From the NCBI RefSeq assembly GCF_014803385.1, contig NZ_JACYFC010000003.1, forward strand, positions 434,001 to 498,000: a stretch of 64,000 nt of DNA, given 5' to 3'. The stretch's first letter is position 1, and each line of letters starts with the position of its first letter. Below are positions 9,394-18,045 of the stretch, piece by piece. The notes under the pieces are model-generated. The model was given only the letters and a program-made list of their open reading frames with translations. It had not been told where the DNA came from and made no database searches. The stretch is from Marinomonas colpomeniae (GTDB lineage: Bacteria > Pseudomonadota > Gammaproteobacteria > Pseudomonadales > Marinomonadaceae). The translations under genes were made by a program, and so were the position numbers.

Positions 9394-10128
9394 TTAAAAA
9401 ATCTGTGTACTGCTGTAGTAAAGACTGATGGTTGAAAGAACGATTAATACGGGTAACGCAATAGGGCGAAACGACTGTGGTGGCCTACGATTAAACAGCC
9501 ATTGACCACATTGCACGCCAATAAGACAAGGAACCAATAGTAATAATACGGGTTGTAAAAGCGCGAAACTGATGACATCACTGGCAGCCATTAAACCAAC
9601 AGAAACAAGGTCGGTTGTGCTGAGGAAAATAACCAAGGTTGCTCTTTGTATTTGTGCTACATGGGCGGTCATTAATAAATAACACACTACAGGTAAGCCT
9701 CCGACAGACGCCGCAGCAGTAAAGCCACCTGAGATACTGCCGATAATCTGTGTGAGCCAATTGGAAGGCGATAAGTTCGGTGTACGAGAACGTAATAACC
9801 AGAATGCCATGATGAGAATGGACACACTGATGGAGAATTTGAGAATAGCATCAGGGACTTTTATTAATATAAGCAAACCAACAGGAATGCCGACAATAGC
9901 ACCGGTCGCTAGATTTCTAAGAAGCTTACGATCCGCGTGTTTCCATGCGCCTTTTAATAAACCAATTGAGCCAATTAAATCTAGAATGAGAATAACAGGA
10001 ACGCTGATTTGCGCAGGCCAAATAAGGCTTAAACCAGATATTGCTATTGCCGCAAAACCAAAGCCTGTGTAGCCACGTACTAAGGCAGCAATAAAAACCA
10101 ACAGTATGGCTAACTCTAGATGAGGCAT
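9394..10128 (-). CDS. isfE: TSUP/TauE-SafE family permease, probable isethionate exporter
   Basis: Membrane protein of 244 residues with about seven to eight hydrophobic segments, of the TauE/SafE (TSUP) family. The N-terminus LVRGYTGFGFAAIAISGLSLI is a recognisable family motif, repeated loosely in the second half (SISGGFTAAASVGGLPVVCYLL). I use the ATG at 10128, which has ACGGAGA upstream; the longer GTG start at 10149 has no ribosome-binding site. In an operon with isfD and tpa it would export isethionate, the sulfonate left after nitrogen is taken from taurine. Import or sulfite export cannot be excluded from sequence. Confidence 0.8.
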   Translation of the reverse strand: MPHLELAILLVFIAALVRGYTGFGFAAIAISGLSLIWPAQISVPVILILDLIGSIGLLKGAWKHADRKLLRNLATGAIVGIPVGLLILIKVPDAILKFSISVSILIMAFWLLRSRTPNLSPSNWLTQIIGSISGGFTAAASVGGLPVVCYLLMTAHVAQIQRATLVIFLSTTDLVSVGLMAASDVISFALLQPVLLLLVPCLIGVQCGQWLFNRRPPQSFRPIALPVLIVLSTISLYYSSTQIF

Positions 10129-10229
10129 TAACACTATCTCCGTGATCACTGGCCCAGAAAAGTGATGTATTGTTGCTATGTTTGATGTTCGGGCGCAGTG
10201 ATACGGTAAAGGGGAAGCTTTACTTTTCT

Positions 10230-10261
10230 ATAGGTCCAGCTTAAAGCGAATGTAGTACCAC
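10230..10261 (-). promoter_or_regulatory. Candidate TauR operator upstream of isfE-isfD-tpa
   Basis: Read on the minus strand, GTGGTACTAC and CTGGACCTAT lie 22 bases apart start to start, just after the tauR stop and about 100 bases upstream of isfE. Paired direct repeats on one face of the helix are typical for MocR regulators, and CTGGACYTAA is the motif I recall for Rhodobacter TauR. The first half matches poorly. Confidence 0.5.
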
Positions 10262-10265
10262 ATAT

Positions 10266-11735
10266 CTAAAAGTGAGTGAAAACGTCTTTTAAGGCAGCAA
10301 TGCCAGGCTCTATTTTATGGGCTTCAATGGCTGAAAAACCTAGACGAAAAAAGTTTTTTGGCGGGTTCTTAGTCGTGAAGTGTACTGCACCAGGTTCGAT
10401 CAAAATACTTTTACGTGCGGCCAGCCATGACACTTCTTCCGTATTGACACCATCAGGCGCTTCTAACCAAATAGAGGTTGAGCCTTTTGCAACTGTGTCA
10501 GCGGTAAGCATATGAGGAAGGTGTTGTTCTACGGATTCAACCATGCGCTGTAATTTTGAGGAGTTAATAACGCGCAGCTTGCGTAGATACGTATCGTAAT
10601 AGCCGAGAGATAAAAAGAGAGCCAATTGGCGCTGGATATTCACGGGAGGATGACGATACATTAGTCGCCTTAATGCACGAACTTCGGTAATTAATTCTTC
10701 ATCCGCTACCATGAAACCAATTCTTAGTCCCGGTGAAATCGATTTCGACATACTACCAATGTAGATAACGCGGTTATTTTTATCGAGGGCTTTTAATGCT
10801 GGTAATGGGCTTTTCTTGATGTTGATTTCAGCGTCGTAGTCGTCTTCGATAATCACAAAATCTTCTTCAACGGACATATTTAATAAAGCTTGGCGCCTTA
10901 GTTCGCTCAATTCTGCCCCAGTTGGAACTTGGTTACTTGGCGTGATGTAGAGGTAATCACAAGAATTAAGCCTTTCATCGACGATAATGCCGTCTTGATC
11001 GACGGGTTGTTGGTGAATATTACTCTCGAAAATAGAAAATATATTTAATGCATCTCGAAACCCTGGATTCTCTATCGCGACTTTGGTTTTGTTATTGCAC
11101 AACAAGTTTGCTAATAAATAGAGTGAGTTTTGTGTGCCAATGGTGATAATGATCTCACTTGACTCTACATAAATCCCTCTGCGTGGTAAAAGACGGGTTC
11201 GGATTTGTTCAATTAATAGTGGATCATCGGAGTCTACCATGTCGTTGATCCAGTATTTATTCCATCTACCAGACATACTTTTGCGAACAGAATCACGCCA
11301 TTGCTCTAACGGGAAAAATTCTCGTTGGATCTGCCCGTAAATAAAAGGGTACTCGAATCCTTGCCAATCATGTGGTTTCACAATGTTACGCTCGTTGCTT
11401 GGTTCTTTTCTAAAGCGTTGAGACCAGTCTGGATGAGCTTCTTCGCCATCATGCACTAGATTAGTGCTAATGGTTTCTGGATTCCGGTAAATTTGAGCGA
11501 CGAAAAAGCCTTTTCTAGGGCGAGACTCAATAAAACCACTGTCTACTAGACTCTCGTAAATCAACACTATGGTATTACGTGAAACCCCCAGTTGCTGGGA
11601 CAAATTACGTGAAGAGGGTAACGGCTGATCCATAGGTAATCGTGCTGAAAGAATCAAGTTAACAAGGTATTCACGAATTTGGTCTTGAAGTGTTCGTTCA
11701 GGGTCGAATTCTATGTGAAAGTGTTGATCAAGCAA
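10266..11735 (-). CDS. tauR: TauR, MocR/GntR-family taurine regulator
   Basis: Transcription regulator of 489 residues that fuses a GntR-type winged helix (about 10-78, with LSQQLGVSRNTIVLIYESLVDSGFIESRPRKGFFV) to a fold-type I aminotransferase domain (about 120-485). The PLP lysine is K331 in YIGSMSKSISPGLRIGF and the DDYDAE loop is at 298-303, so cofactor binding looks intact. It starts at TTG 11735 with AGAGGA seven bases upstream; no better start is in frame. It is divergent from tauA and upstream of isfE-isfD-tpa on its own strand. MocR proteins of this type activate taurine genes with taurine and PLP as effectors (family knowledge). Confidence 0.9.
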   Translation of the reverse strand: MLDQHFHIEFDPERTLQDQIREYLVNLILSARLPMDQPLPSSRNLSQQLGVSRNTIVLIYESLVDSGFIESRPRKGFFVAQIYRNPETISTNLVHDGEEAHPDWSQRFRKEPSNERNIVKPHDWQGFEYPFIYGQIQREFFPLEQWRDSVRKSMSGRWNKYWINDMVDSDDPLLIEQIRTRLLPRRGIYVESSEIIITIGTQNSLYLLANLLCNNKTKVAIENPGFRDALNIFSIFESNIHQQPVDQDGIIVDERLNSCDYLYITPSNQVPTGAELSELRRQALLNMSVEEDFVIIEDDYDAEINIKKSPLPALKALDKNNRVIYIGSMSKSISPGLRIGFMVADEELITEVRALRRLMYRHPPVNIQRQLALFLSLGYYDTYLRKLRVINSSKLQRMVESVEQHLPHMLTADTVAKGSTSIWLEAPDGVNTEEVSWLAARKSILIEPGAVHFTTKNPPKNFFRLGFSAIEAHKIEPGIAALKDVFTHF

Positions 11736-11802
11736 AATACATCCTCTTATTTTTCCGCCATTCTGCTCTAATCTAATGCAATTTTTACACCATGGATTCT
11801 AT

Positions 11803-11834
11803 CTGGACTCCTTCTTTTAAATAACTGGATCTAT
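11803..11834 (+). promoter_or_regulatory. Candidate TauR operator in the tauR-tauA intergenic region
   Basis: Direct repeats CTGGACTCCT (11803-11812) and CTGGATCTAT (11825-11834) are exactly 22 bases apart, in the 166-base divergent region and about 68 bases before the tauA start. They match the CTGGACYTAA motif I recall for Rhodobacter TauR, and they have the same phasing as the pair before isfE. Confidence 0.65.
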
Positions 11835-11901
11835 CACTTGGTGAACAACTGCTCTTACTGTGAAGGTGTTCTAACCGACTTCACATCCAAGGAGACTCAA
11901 A

Positions 11902-12930
11902 ATGAAAGCAAAAAGCATTACTAAACTTGTTCAGAAAACGGTAACACTGTCAGTTCTTGCTGGTGGTCTTGTTTTGTCCCAATTCGTTAGCGCCGAAACG
12001 GTCACAATTGGCTATCAAGGCATGATGAATCCATGGAAATCTGTAATTGCAGAGAAACAATTTGAAGAAGCAACAGGCATGGACGTTGAATGGCGCCGCT
12101 TTGACTCTGGTGCGAAGGTGATTACAGCAATGGCATCAGGTGATATTGATATTGCCACGGCGGGCTCTAGCCCTATTGCAGCGGCGGTAAACCGCGGTTT
12201 AGAGATTGAGCTTGTATGGATTTTAGAAAATATCAATGACGCAGAAGCCTTGGTTGTTCGTAACGGTTCAGGTATTTCAGCACCACAAGACCTTAAAGGT
12301 AAAAAAATAGGGGTGCCATTTGTATCAACAACACACTTCCATATGTTGTTTGCACTTGAGCAATTCGGCCTGACTGAAAAAGACGTAAGTTTGTTAAACA
12401 TGCAACCTAATGCTATTGCAGCCGCTTGGGAACGTGGTGACATTGATGGTGCTTTCATTTGGGATCCAGCGTTGGGCCGTATCAAACAATCAGGTCAGGT
12501 GTTAATCAGTTCTGGTGACCTTAGTGCATGGGGTAAAGCAACGTTTGATGGCATGGTGATTAATAAATCATTTGGTGAAGAAAAACCAGAAGTGGTTGCT
12601 AAGTTAATCAAATTGATTGCGGATGCAGATTCAGAATACAGAACAAGTAAAGAGTCTCTAACTGAAGAATCTATGATGGTTAAAAATATCGCTAAAATGA
12701 CAGGTGGCTCCGCTAAAGACGTGCCTGGTGTATTGGCTCTTTATGAATTTCCTGATTTAGCATCACAAACGAGCTGTGCTTGGTTAGGTTGTGGTGCAGA
12801 GGGCGGTGCAGCAAAAGCATTGCAGTTCACTTCTGAATTCTTGAAAAAAGAAGGCAAGGTACCTTCGCTTGCTGATGATTACGGTGTTTTTGTTAATCCA
12901 TCTTTTGCTGAAGCGGCATCAAAACTTTAA
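11902..12930 (+). CDS. tauA: TauA, taurine ABC transporter periplasmic binding protein
   Basis: Periplasmic binding protein of 342 residues with a signal peptide (residues 1-31, cleavage after FVSA). The mature part opens with ETVTIGYQGMMNPWKSVIAEK and includes ASGDIDIATAGSSPIAAAV and LKGKKIGVPFVSTTHFHMLFAL, the nitrate/sulfonate/taurine (NMT1/SsuA-like) binding fold. Captures taurine for TauBC. A strong AAGGAGA lies six bases before the ATG. The pair of TauR-like boxes is directly upstream. A large hairpin region separates it from tauB, which would favour a high level of this subunit over the membrane parts. Confidence 0.93.
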   Translation: MKAKSITKLVQKTVTLSVLAGGLVLSQFVSAETVTIGYQGMMNPWKSVIAEKQFEEATGMDVEWRRFDSGAKVITAMASGDIDIATAGSSPIAAAVNRGLEIELVWILENINDAEALVVRNGSGISAPQDLKGKKIGVPFVSTTHFHMLFALEQFGLTEKDVSLLNMQPNAIAAAWERGDIDGAFIWDPALGRIKQSGQVLISSGDLSAWGKATFDGMVINKSFGEEKPEVVAKLIKLIADADSEYRTSKESLTEESMMVKNIAKMTGGSAKDVPGVLALYEFPDLASQTSCAWLGCGAEGGAAKALQFTSEFLKKEGKVPSLADDYGVFVNPSFAEAASKL

Positions 12931-12953
12931 TTCTAAGGTTTTATTTTGTTTGT

Positions 12954-13025
12954 CTTATCTAGTTTTTTTATCTTAGATAAGGCTAGTTTCAATCAAGCTG
13001 ATACTCATCGTCAGTTTGATTGAAA
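12954..13025 (+). promoter_or_regulatory. Two intercistronic hairpins between tauA and tauB
   Basis: The first hairpin pairs CTTATCTA (12954-12961) with TAGATAAG (12974-12981). The second is large: TTTCAATCAAGCTGA (12987-13001) pairs with TCAGTTTGATTGAAA (13011-13025), 15 pairs with one G-U and a nine-base loop. No T-run follows the second, so mRNA 3'-end protection of tauA is more likely than termination. Confidence 0.7.
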
Positions 13026-13064
13026 TAACAACTTAATTTATAGGCAGTTTATTGGAGTAAAGCT

Positions 13065-13913
13065 ATGAGCCGATTACAAATTCATGACGTGTCTGTCCGT
13101 TTTCCAGGGATGAACGGTGGCGAAGCCGTAACTGCTCTTTCTGGAATCAATTTTCAAATAGAACCGGGTGAATTCGTTGTAGCCTTAGGCGCATCAGGTT
13201 GTGGTAAAACAACCTTGTTAAATCTGATGGCAGGTTTTATTCAACCAAGTGAAGGTTATCTTACTTTAGGTGACAGTGGTATATCTGGTTTGCCTCGTGT
13301 TGCTTGTGGATTGGAACTCAAGGATCAAATTACAGGGCCGGGACAAGACCGTGGTGTTGTTTTTCAAAAGCATGCCTTATTACCTTGGCTCAATGTATTA
13401 GATAACGCAGCGTTTGGCTTGAAGCTTCAAGGTGTTGGTAAGGAAGAGCGTAATGAGCGAGCAGCTGATTTTTTGAAGTTAGTTGGCTTAGAAGATTTTC
13501 ATAACCATCCTGTTTATCAGCTTTCAGGCGGCATGCAGCAGCGTGTTGGTATTGCAAGAGGGTTAACCAATGATCCACAAATGTTATTGTTAGACGAACC
13601 TTTAGGTGCGTTGGATGCGTTAACACGAGAGGTACTTCAAGAGCTTTTGCTAGAAGTGTGGCAAGAGACACAAAAAATGATGTTCTTTATTACGCACAGT
13701 GTTGAAGAAGCTTTATTTATGGCGTCTCGCTTAATTATTATGTCGCCTCGTCCTGGACGTATTACTCATGATTTTTCTTTGAATTTTAATAAAATTTTCC
13801 TTGAAACTCGAGACGCTCGGCAAGTGAAATCTATGCCAGAATTTATTGAAATGCGTGAAAAGGTGTTGGGCATCATTCACGGTGATGAAGCAGAAAACGG
13901 AGGTGCTCACTAA
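13065..13913 (+). CDS. tauB: TauB, taurine ABC transporter ATPase
   Basis: ATP-binding subunit of 282 residues that powers taurine import. The Walker A motif GASGCGKTT is at 42-50, followed by the Q-loop VFQKHALLPW, the signature LSGGMQQRVGIARGL, Walker B LLLLDEPLGALD, and the H-loop FFITHSVEEAL. The C-terminal tail with LNFNKIFLETRDARQVKSMPEF is the SsuB/TauB type. GGAG stands nine bases before the ATG. Its stop overlaps the tauC start by one base (TAATG). Confidence 0.93.
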   Translation: MSRLQIHDVSVRFPGMNGGEAVTALSGINFQIEPGEFVVALGASGCGKTTLLNLMAGFIQPSEGYLTLGDSGISGLPRVACGLELKDQITGPGQDRGVVFQKHALLPWLNVLDNAAFGLKLQGVGKEERNERAADFLKLVGLEDFHNHPVYQLSGGMQQRVGIARGLTNDPQMLLLDEPLGALDALTREVLQELLLEVWQETQKMMFFITHSVEEALFMASRLIIMSPRPGRITHDFSLNFNKIFLETRDARQVKSMPEFIEMREKVLGIIHGDEAENGGAH

Positions 13914-14839
13914 TGAAAAAATTAACTGATCCAATGGACTCATTAGACCTAACGAATGCCAAAACTCTTCCAATGACTGAGGATGTAACTGAGCAAAATT
14001 CGACGTTACTAAAACGCTTTTTCTCTATCTTTGCCGCTGGGCCGGTAAAACCGGGCGAATCATACGGTGCACCGGGGCAAGGAAAAAGCTTAGCCATTAG
14101 TTTATTTACAACCTTCACTCTTTTATTCGTTTGGCATATAGCGACGTATTTCCAACTGGTTAAGCCGCTTTTTTTACCTTCTCCTATTTCTGTCATTCAG
14201 CGTTTTTGGGAAGTGGCAACGGAAGGTTTTGGTAATGCAACGCTTCTTGAACATACGGGCTGGAGCATGATGCGGGTGTTTTCTGCTTTTTTCCTTGCTC
14301 TTATTACCGCGGTACCTATTGGAATACTCATGGGGGTTAATCGGATTGTACGAGGTCTATTTGACCCGATTATTGAGTTTTACCGTCCATTACCACCACT
14401 AGCGTATTTGCCTTTGGTTATTATTTGGTTGGGTATTGGCGAAGTATCAAAAGTGACACTGATTTACTTAGCAATGTTTGCACCTATTGCCTTGAGTGCT
14501 CGTGCCGGTGTTAAGTCAGTCGCTATAGAACAAATTCATGCTGCTTATTCTATGGGGGCGAGCCGTTGGCAGGTTATTCGTCATATTATCTTGATTAATG
14601 CGTTACCTGAGATTTTAACTGGATTGCGTATTGGTGTTGGTTTTGGTTGGACAACCTTAGTGGCCGCTGAAATGGTGGCCGCGCAAGCTGGTTTAGGTTT
14701 TATGGTTTTGAATGCTGCTGAATTCTTGGTAACCGATGTGGTTATTATGGGCATTATCGTGATTGGTATTATTGCTTATTTATTTGATATGTTTATGCGT
14801 TATCTGGAGAAAAAATTGGTTCCTTGGAAAGGGCGTTAA
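13913..14839 (+). CDS. tauC: TauC, taurine ABC transporter permease
   Basis: Inner-membrane permease of 308 residues. About 60 polar N-terminal residues precede the first helix (SLAISLFTTFTLLFVWHIA), and about six helices follow. The BPD-permease coupling motif is visible as EQIHAAYSMGASRWQVIRHIILINALPEILTGLRIGVGFGWTTLVAAEM. The polar N-terminal extension is longer than in E. coli TauC as I recall it. Its start overlaps the tauB stop, and a bidirectional terminator follows 37 bases after the stop. Confidence 0.92.
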   Translation: MKKLTDPMDSLDLTNAKTLPMTEDVTEQNSTLLKRFFSIFAAGPVKPGESYGAPGQGKSLAISLFTTFTLLFVWHIATYFQLVKPLFLPSPISVIQRFWEVATEGFGNATLLEHTGWSMMRVFSAFFLALITAVPIGILMGVNRIVRGLFDPIIEFYRPLPPLAYLPLVIIWLGIGEVSKVTLIYLAMFAPIALSARAGVKSVAIEQIHAAYSMGASRWQVIRHIILINALPEILTGLRIGVGFGWTTLVAAEMVAAQAGLGFMVLNAAEFLVTDVVIMGIIVIGIIAYLFDMFMRYLEKKLVPWKGR

Positions 14840-14876
14840 TATAATTGTTCTCTTATAAAGAATGAAAAAATATTGT

Positions 14877-14911
14877 AAAAAAGCCTCACTCTCCATTGAG
14901 TGAGGCTTTTT
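14877..14911. terminator. Bidirectional terminator between tauC and the YHYH gene
   Basis: A perfect stem, GCCTCACTC (14883-14891) and GAGTGAGGC (14898-14906), is flanked by an A-run and a T-run. It can end the plus-strand tauABC and the minus-strand YHYH gene. Confidence 0.9.
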
Positions 14912-14930
14912 ATAGATAGTTGATTGTTTT

Positions 14931-16283
14931 TTAATTTCTTTGCCTACCTGGAGGCTCAGGCAAAGCGGCTTTTAATTCAGCTTCTGTTATTCCTAATGCT
15001 TTCGCCACATTAGCAAGATCCGCTCTTGGCCCGCCTGCCTCTTGCATCGCGTTTAAAAGGGCTTCTGTTGATATACCTAATTTTTCAGCTGCATCGTCAA
15101 ATCCAGGAGGCGTACCTTGTTGTCCGTTTTGGCTTTGCATACCCTGTTGTTGACCTTCTTTTGATTGACCTTGAGGGCCACTAGAAGGAGGGCCATTTCG
15201 ATCTGATTGTGCAGCACCAACACCGGCTTCAGCCGTAGTAGAAAAATTATTCTTAGCCACTACACCGACTAAACATTCAGGTAAATTTGGAAAGTCTTTT
15301 GAAGCATGATAATGATACAGCTCTTTTGGTTTTCCTGGAACATAGCCTACATGACCGTGACAAGTGTCTAGATCAGTCGGCGTTTTTCCATTTTCATCTG
15401 TGCTTCCGTAAATACCAAAACCATCAAAGGCATAGCCGAATAGGGCGGATGAGCTTTGAGATAAATTACAGCCGGCTGTTACATCTTCATGATCATAAAC
15501 AGTGTCTATATCACTTGCTGTTCCGTGGTAGTGGTACCAACCGCCTGGATCAACATGACCTGAACAGGTATCAAGCACTGGCATGTGACCTGTTTCTAGT
15601 ACGCTGGGTGCATCTGAAAAAATAGGCACGCCAGAGACAGAAATTCCCACTTTACTAACGACGCCTAGATTACTTACTTCATCCGCCATAACCGGTTCTG
15701 TCGGAATAAGTAGGGTCATAGTGACTTTTTTGTCAGCAACGACATTAATGCAAGAGTGATCATATTCAGGCGGAGTCGTAGCGTTATTAGTGATGTGAAC
15801 TTTTCCATCTTCATCATAAAAACTATAACCTTGCGCATTTAGCATACGTAAAAAAGTTTCATCAACACGATAAAGGCCTTCTTCATCACCATCCCATTTC
15901 CAAATACCACCTTCGTCACTTAGGGTGTCAGGGCAAAAAGGCCCAATTGCAATATTATCCGGTAGGTATTTAACAACTAGCTTTGCACATTTCGCCCTAT
16001 CCCCATTCTCTAACGAACAAGAAACCACTTCAGGCTCTTTTATCATAGCGCTTCGGTTGAATTGAGACAGATTCATTTGAGATGTGGTTGATGCTGTCTT
16101 TGTAGACTCATTATGGCTGTGTGATGTGCCATCATGAGTATGTGTTGATTTAGCAACATTTTCGTTAGCGGTTGAGCTACAAGCCGTCAGGAAAATAGTG
16201 GCAAAAAGTAGTAAGGAGCGAGGGTATAAATAGGATGCTCCTTGTTTAAATAAACCTGATGTCAGCAAATGCTTTAATAACAT
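14931..16283 (-). CDS. YHYH-domain lipoprotein with Gln/Gly-rich linker and duplicated C-terminal helix motif
   Basis: A 450-residue exported lipoprotein. A type II signal peptide ends at the lipobox FLTAC (Cys35), followed by a His/Ser/Thr-rich stretch (STHTHDGTSHSHNES). The central region is a YHYH domain, with GWYHYHGT and LYHYHAS, DTCSGHV and DTCHGHVG, and AFDGFGIYG. It is followed by a Gln/Gly/Pro-rich linker of about 40 residues. Two copies of a short helical motif come next (AAEKLGISTEALLNAMQEAGG and VAKALGITEAELKAALPEPPG). I start it at the ATG at 16283 behind AAGGA; an upstream in-frame start is unsupported. Function is unknown; the His clusters suggest metal binding, but that is inference. 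Confidence 0.8.
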   Translation of the reverse strand: MLLKHLLTSGLFKQGASYLYPRSLLLFATIFLTACSSTANENVAKSTHTHDGTSHSHNESTKTASTTSQMNLSQFNRSAMIKEPEVVSCSLENGDRAKCAKLVVKYLPDNIAIGPFCPDTLSDEGGIWKWDGDEEGLYRVDETFLRMLNAQGYSFYDEDGKVHITNNATTPPEYDHSCINVVADKKVTMTLLIPTEPVMADEVSNLGVVSKVGISVSGVPIFSDAPSVLETGHMPVLDTCSGHVDPGGWYHYHGTASDIDTVYDHEDVTAGCNLSQSSSALFGYAFDGFGIYGSTDENGKTPTDLDTCHGHVGYVPGKPKELYHYHASKDFPNLPECLVGVVAKNNFSTTAEAGVGAAQSDRNGPPSSGPQGQSKEGQQQGMQSQNGQQGTPPGFDDAAEKLGISTEALLNAMQEAGGPRADLANVAKALGITEAELKAALPEPPGRQRN

Positions 16284-16449
16284 TATTAATCCTTTGTATA
16301 TAAAATAAACTATATTTTTAAATAGAATCAACGTACTAACGATAATTCATAAGTTAAGTATAGGTAGCTATTTTAATCGCGCTCAAAGGGCTTTAAGTTA
16401 ATTTACATAAGTGCTTTATATGGGGTTTAAAAGAGGTAAATGAGGAGAG

Positions 16450-16495
16450 AAATACACATTCTAAGTTCGTACTTACATCATTAGAATGTGTATTT
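16450..16495 (-). terminator. Hairpin downstream of the malonyl-CoA synthetase gene
   Basis: A perfect 15-bp stem, AAATACACATTCTAA (16450-16464) with TTAGAATGTGTATTT (16481-16495), lies 11 bases past the stop of the minus-strand gene. The T-run on the minus side is short (ATTTCTC), so termination efficiency is uncertain. The remaining bases up to 16284 show only AT-rich sequence. Confidence 0.65.
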
Positions 16496-16506
16496 TTACT
16501 AATTAA

Positions 16507-18033
16507 TTATTTCTTAGGGTAAAGGTCATCGAAACGTTCTCTTAGTGCCAACTTCTGGACTTTCCCCATTGTATTTCTTGGCAGTTCGTCTATGAAAATG
16601 ACTTTTTTAGGTTGTTTGTATCCCGCAAGATTTTGCTTAGTAATGCTTTTAATCTTTTCTTCATTAACATCATCTTTAGTGATGACAACCGCCACGACAG
16701 CTTCACCAAAATCTGGATGCGGTACACCAATAACGGCAGATTCTACAACACCATTTATGTCATCAATAATCAATTCAACTTCTTTTGGGTAGACGTTGTA
16801 ACCACCTGAAATGATAAGGTCTTTAGATCGACCAACTATTGATAAATAACCGCTGGCATCTAAAACGCCAATATCTCCTGTTAAGAACCATCCGTCTGGA
16901 CTGAGTTCTTCTGCTGTTTTTTTAGGCATTTTCCAATAGCCACAGAACACATTTGGGCCACGAACTTGGATATGACCAATGCCATCAATAGGCAAAGTTT
17001 CACCCGTATCTGGGTGTGTGATTTTTACTTCAACGTCCGGTAAGGGTTTTCCAACTGTACCTGGGCGACGTTCACCCACATAAGGGTTTGAGGTGTTCAT
17101 ATTAGTTTCAGTCATACCGTAACGTTCTAGAATGGCATGTCCTGTTTTATCTAGCCATTGTGCGTGTGTCTCACTTAACAAGGGTGCAGAACCGGAAATA
17201 AACAAACGCATATTTTGAACAGCATCATGGGTAAGAGCTTGGCTTTTTAACAATCGTACGTAAAAAGTGGGAACGCCCATTAATACGGTAGCATCTGAAA
17301 AAAGTTTTAATATGGTATCGATATCGAATTTAGGTAAAAGAAATAATGAAGATCCAGCGCTAAGAGTAACGTTAATAGCAACAAATAAACCGTGTATATG
17401 AAAAATAGGTAAAGCGTGAATAAGTCGATCACTTTCAGAGAAATGCCATACTTTGGCGAGTGTGTGAGCATTAGACGCCAGTGCTTTATGAGTTAGCATG
17501 GCACCTTTTGAACGACCTGTTGTGCCAGATGTATATAAAATTGCAGCAAGGTCATCAGCTGTTCTTGGAATAGCTTCAAAACCGGTCTGTTGAGCTGCGC
17601 AAGCGTCGACCAGAGAGCCTTGTTTGCCATCAGGTGAAAGTGTTAATACTGTTGTTACATTCGCTTTGATTGTTACTGGTTTTAATGCGCCTTCTTTTTC
17701 TGGAGTACATACGAAGATAGTCGGACTTGCATCAACCAAGAAATACTCAACCTCTGGCGGTGTATAGTCTGTGTTGAGTGGTAAAAAAACGCCACCAGCG
17801 ATCACGCATCCTAAGTAGAGTTGAATAGTCGTAATCGATTTTTCAACTTGTGCGGCAACCCGGTCACCAGGCTGTAAGCCTGAGGCAACTAATGCAGCCG
17901 CTACTTTTTCTGCATTTTCAAATAAATCACCATAATTGATTTCTGTATTGTCTGGTAATACTGCAAAAACACGACTCTTATCATTTTCGGAGGCATTACT
18001 AAGTTGATTGGCTAAATAATTTAATGGGTACAA
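16507..18033 (-). CDS. matB: Malonyl-CoA synthetase-type acyl-CoA ligase
   Basis: AMP-forming acyl-CoA ligase of 508 residues. It has the P-loop YTSGTTGRSKG (167-177), the adenylate motif YGMTETN, the GWFLTGDIG hinge region and the C-terminal catalytic lysine K491 in PRNTMGKVQK. By itself this is a general ligase. The malonate assignment comes from overall MatB-like length, the YGMTETNMNTSNPY stretch, and a malonyl-CoA decarboxylase gene directly upstream with a 12-base gap. It would make malonyl-CoA from malonate, ATP and CoA in the cytoplasm. It begins at TTG 18033 with GGGAG seven bases upstream. Confidence 0.85.
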   Translation of the reverse strand: MYPLNYLANQLSNASENDKSRVFAVLPDNTEINYGDLFENAEKVAAALVASGLQPGDRVAAQVEKSITTIQLYLGCVIAGGVFLPLNTDYTPPEVEYFLVDASPTIFVCTPEKEGALKPVTIKANVTTVLTLSPDGKQGSLVDACAAQQTGFEAIPRTADDLAAILYTSGTTGRSKGAMLTHKALASNAHTLAKVWHFSESDRLIHALPIFHIHGLFVAINVTLSAGSSLFLLPKFDIDTILKLFSDATVLMGVPTFYVRLLKSQALTHDAVQNMRLFISGSAPLLSETHAQWLDKTGHAILERYGMTETNMNTSNPYVGERRPGTVGKPLPDVEVKITHPDTGETLPIDGIGHIQVRGPNVFCGYWKMPKKTAEELSPDGWFLTGDIGVLDASGYLSIVGRSKDLIISGGYNVYPKEVELIIDDINGVVESAVIGVPHPDFGEAVVAVVITKDDVNEEKIKSITKQNLAGYKQPKKVIFIDELPRNTMGKVQKLALRERFDDLYPKK

Positions 18034-18045
18034 TGTTCTTCTCCC

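Noticed and set aside
12015..12485. A 156-codon open frame opposite tauA
   Set aside because: It is the antisense shadow of a well-supported tauA; its composition follows the reversed codons of tauA and it has no ribosome-binding site.
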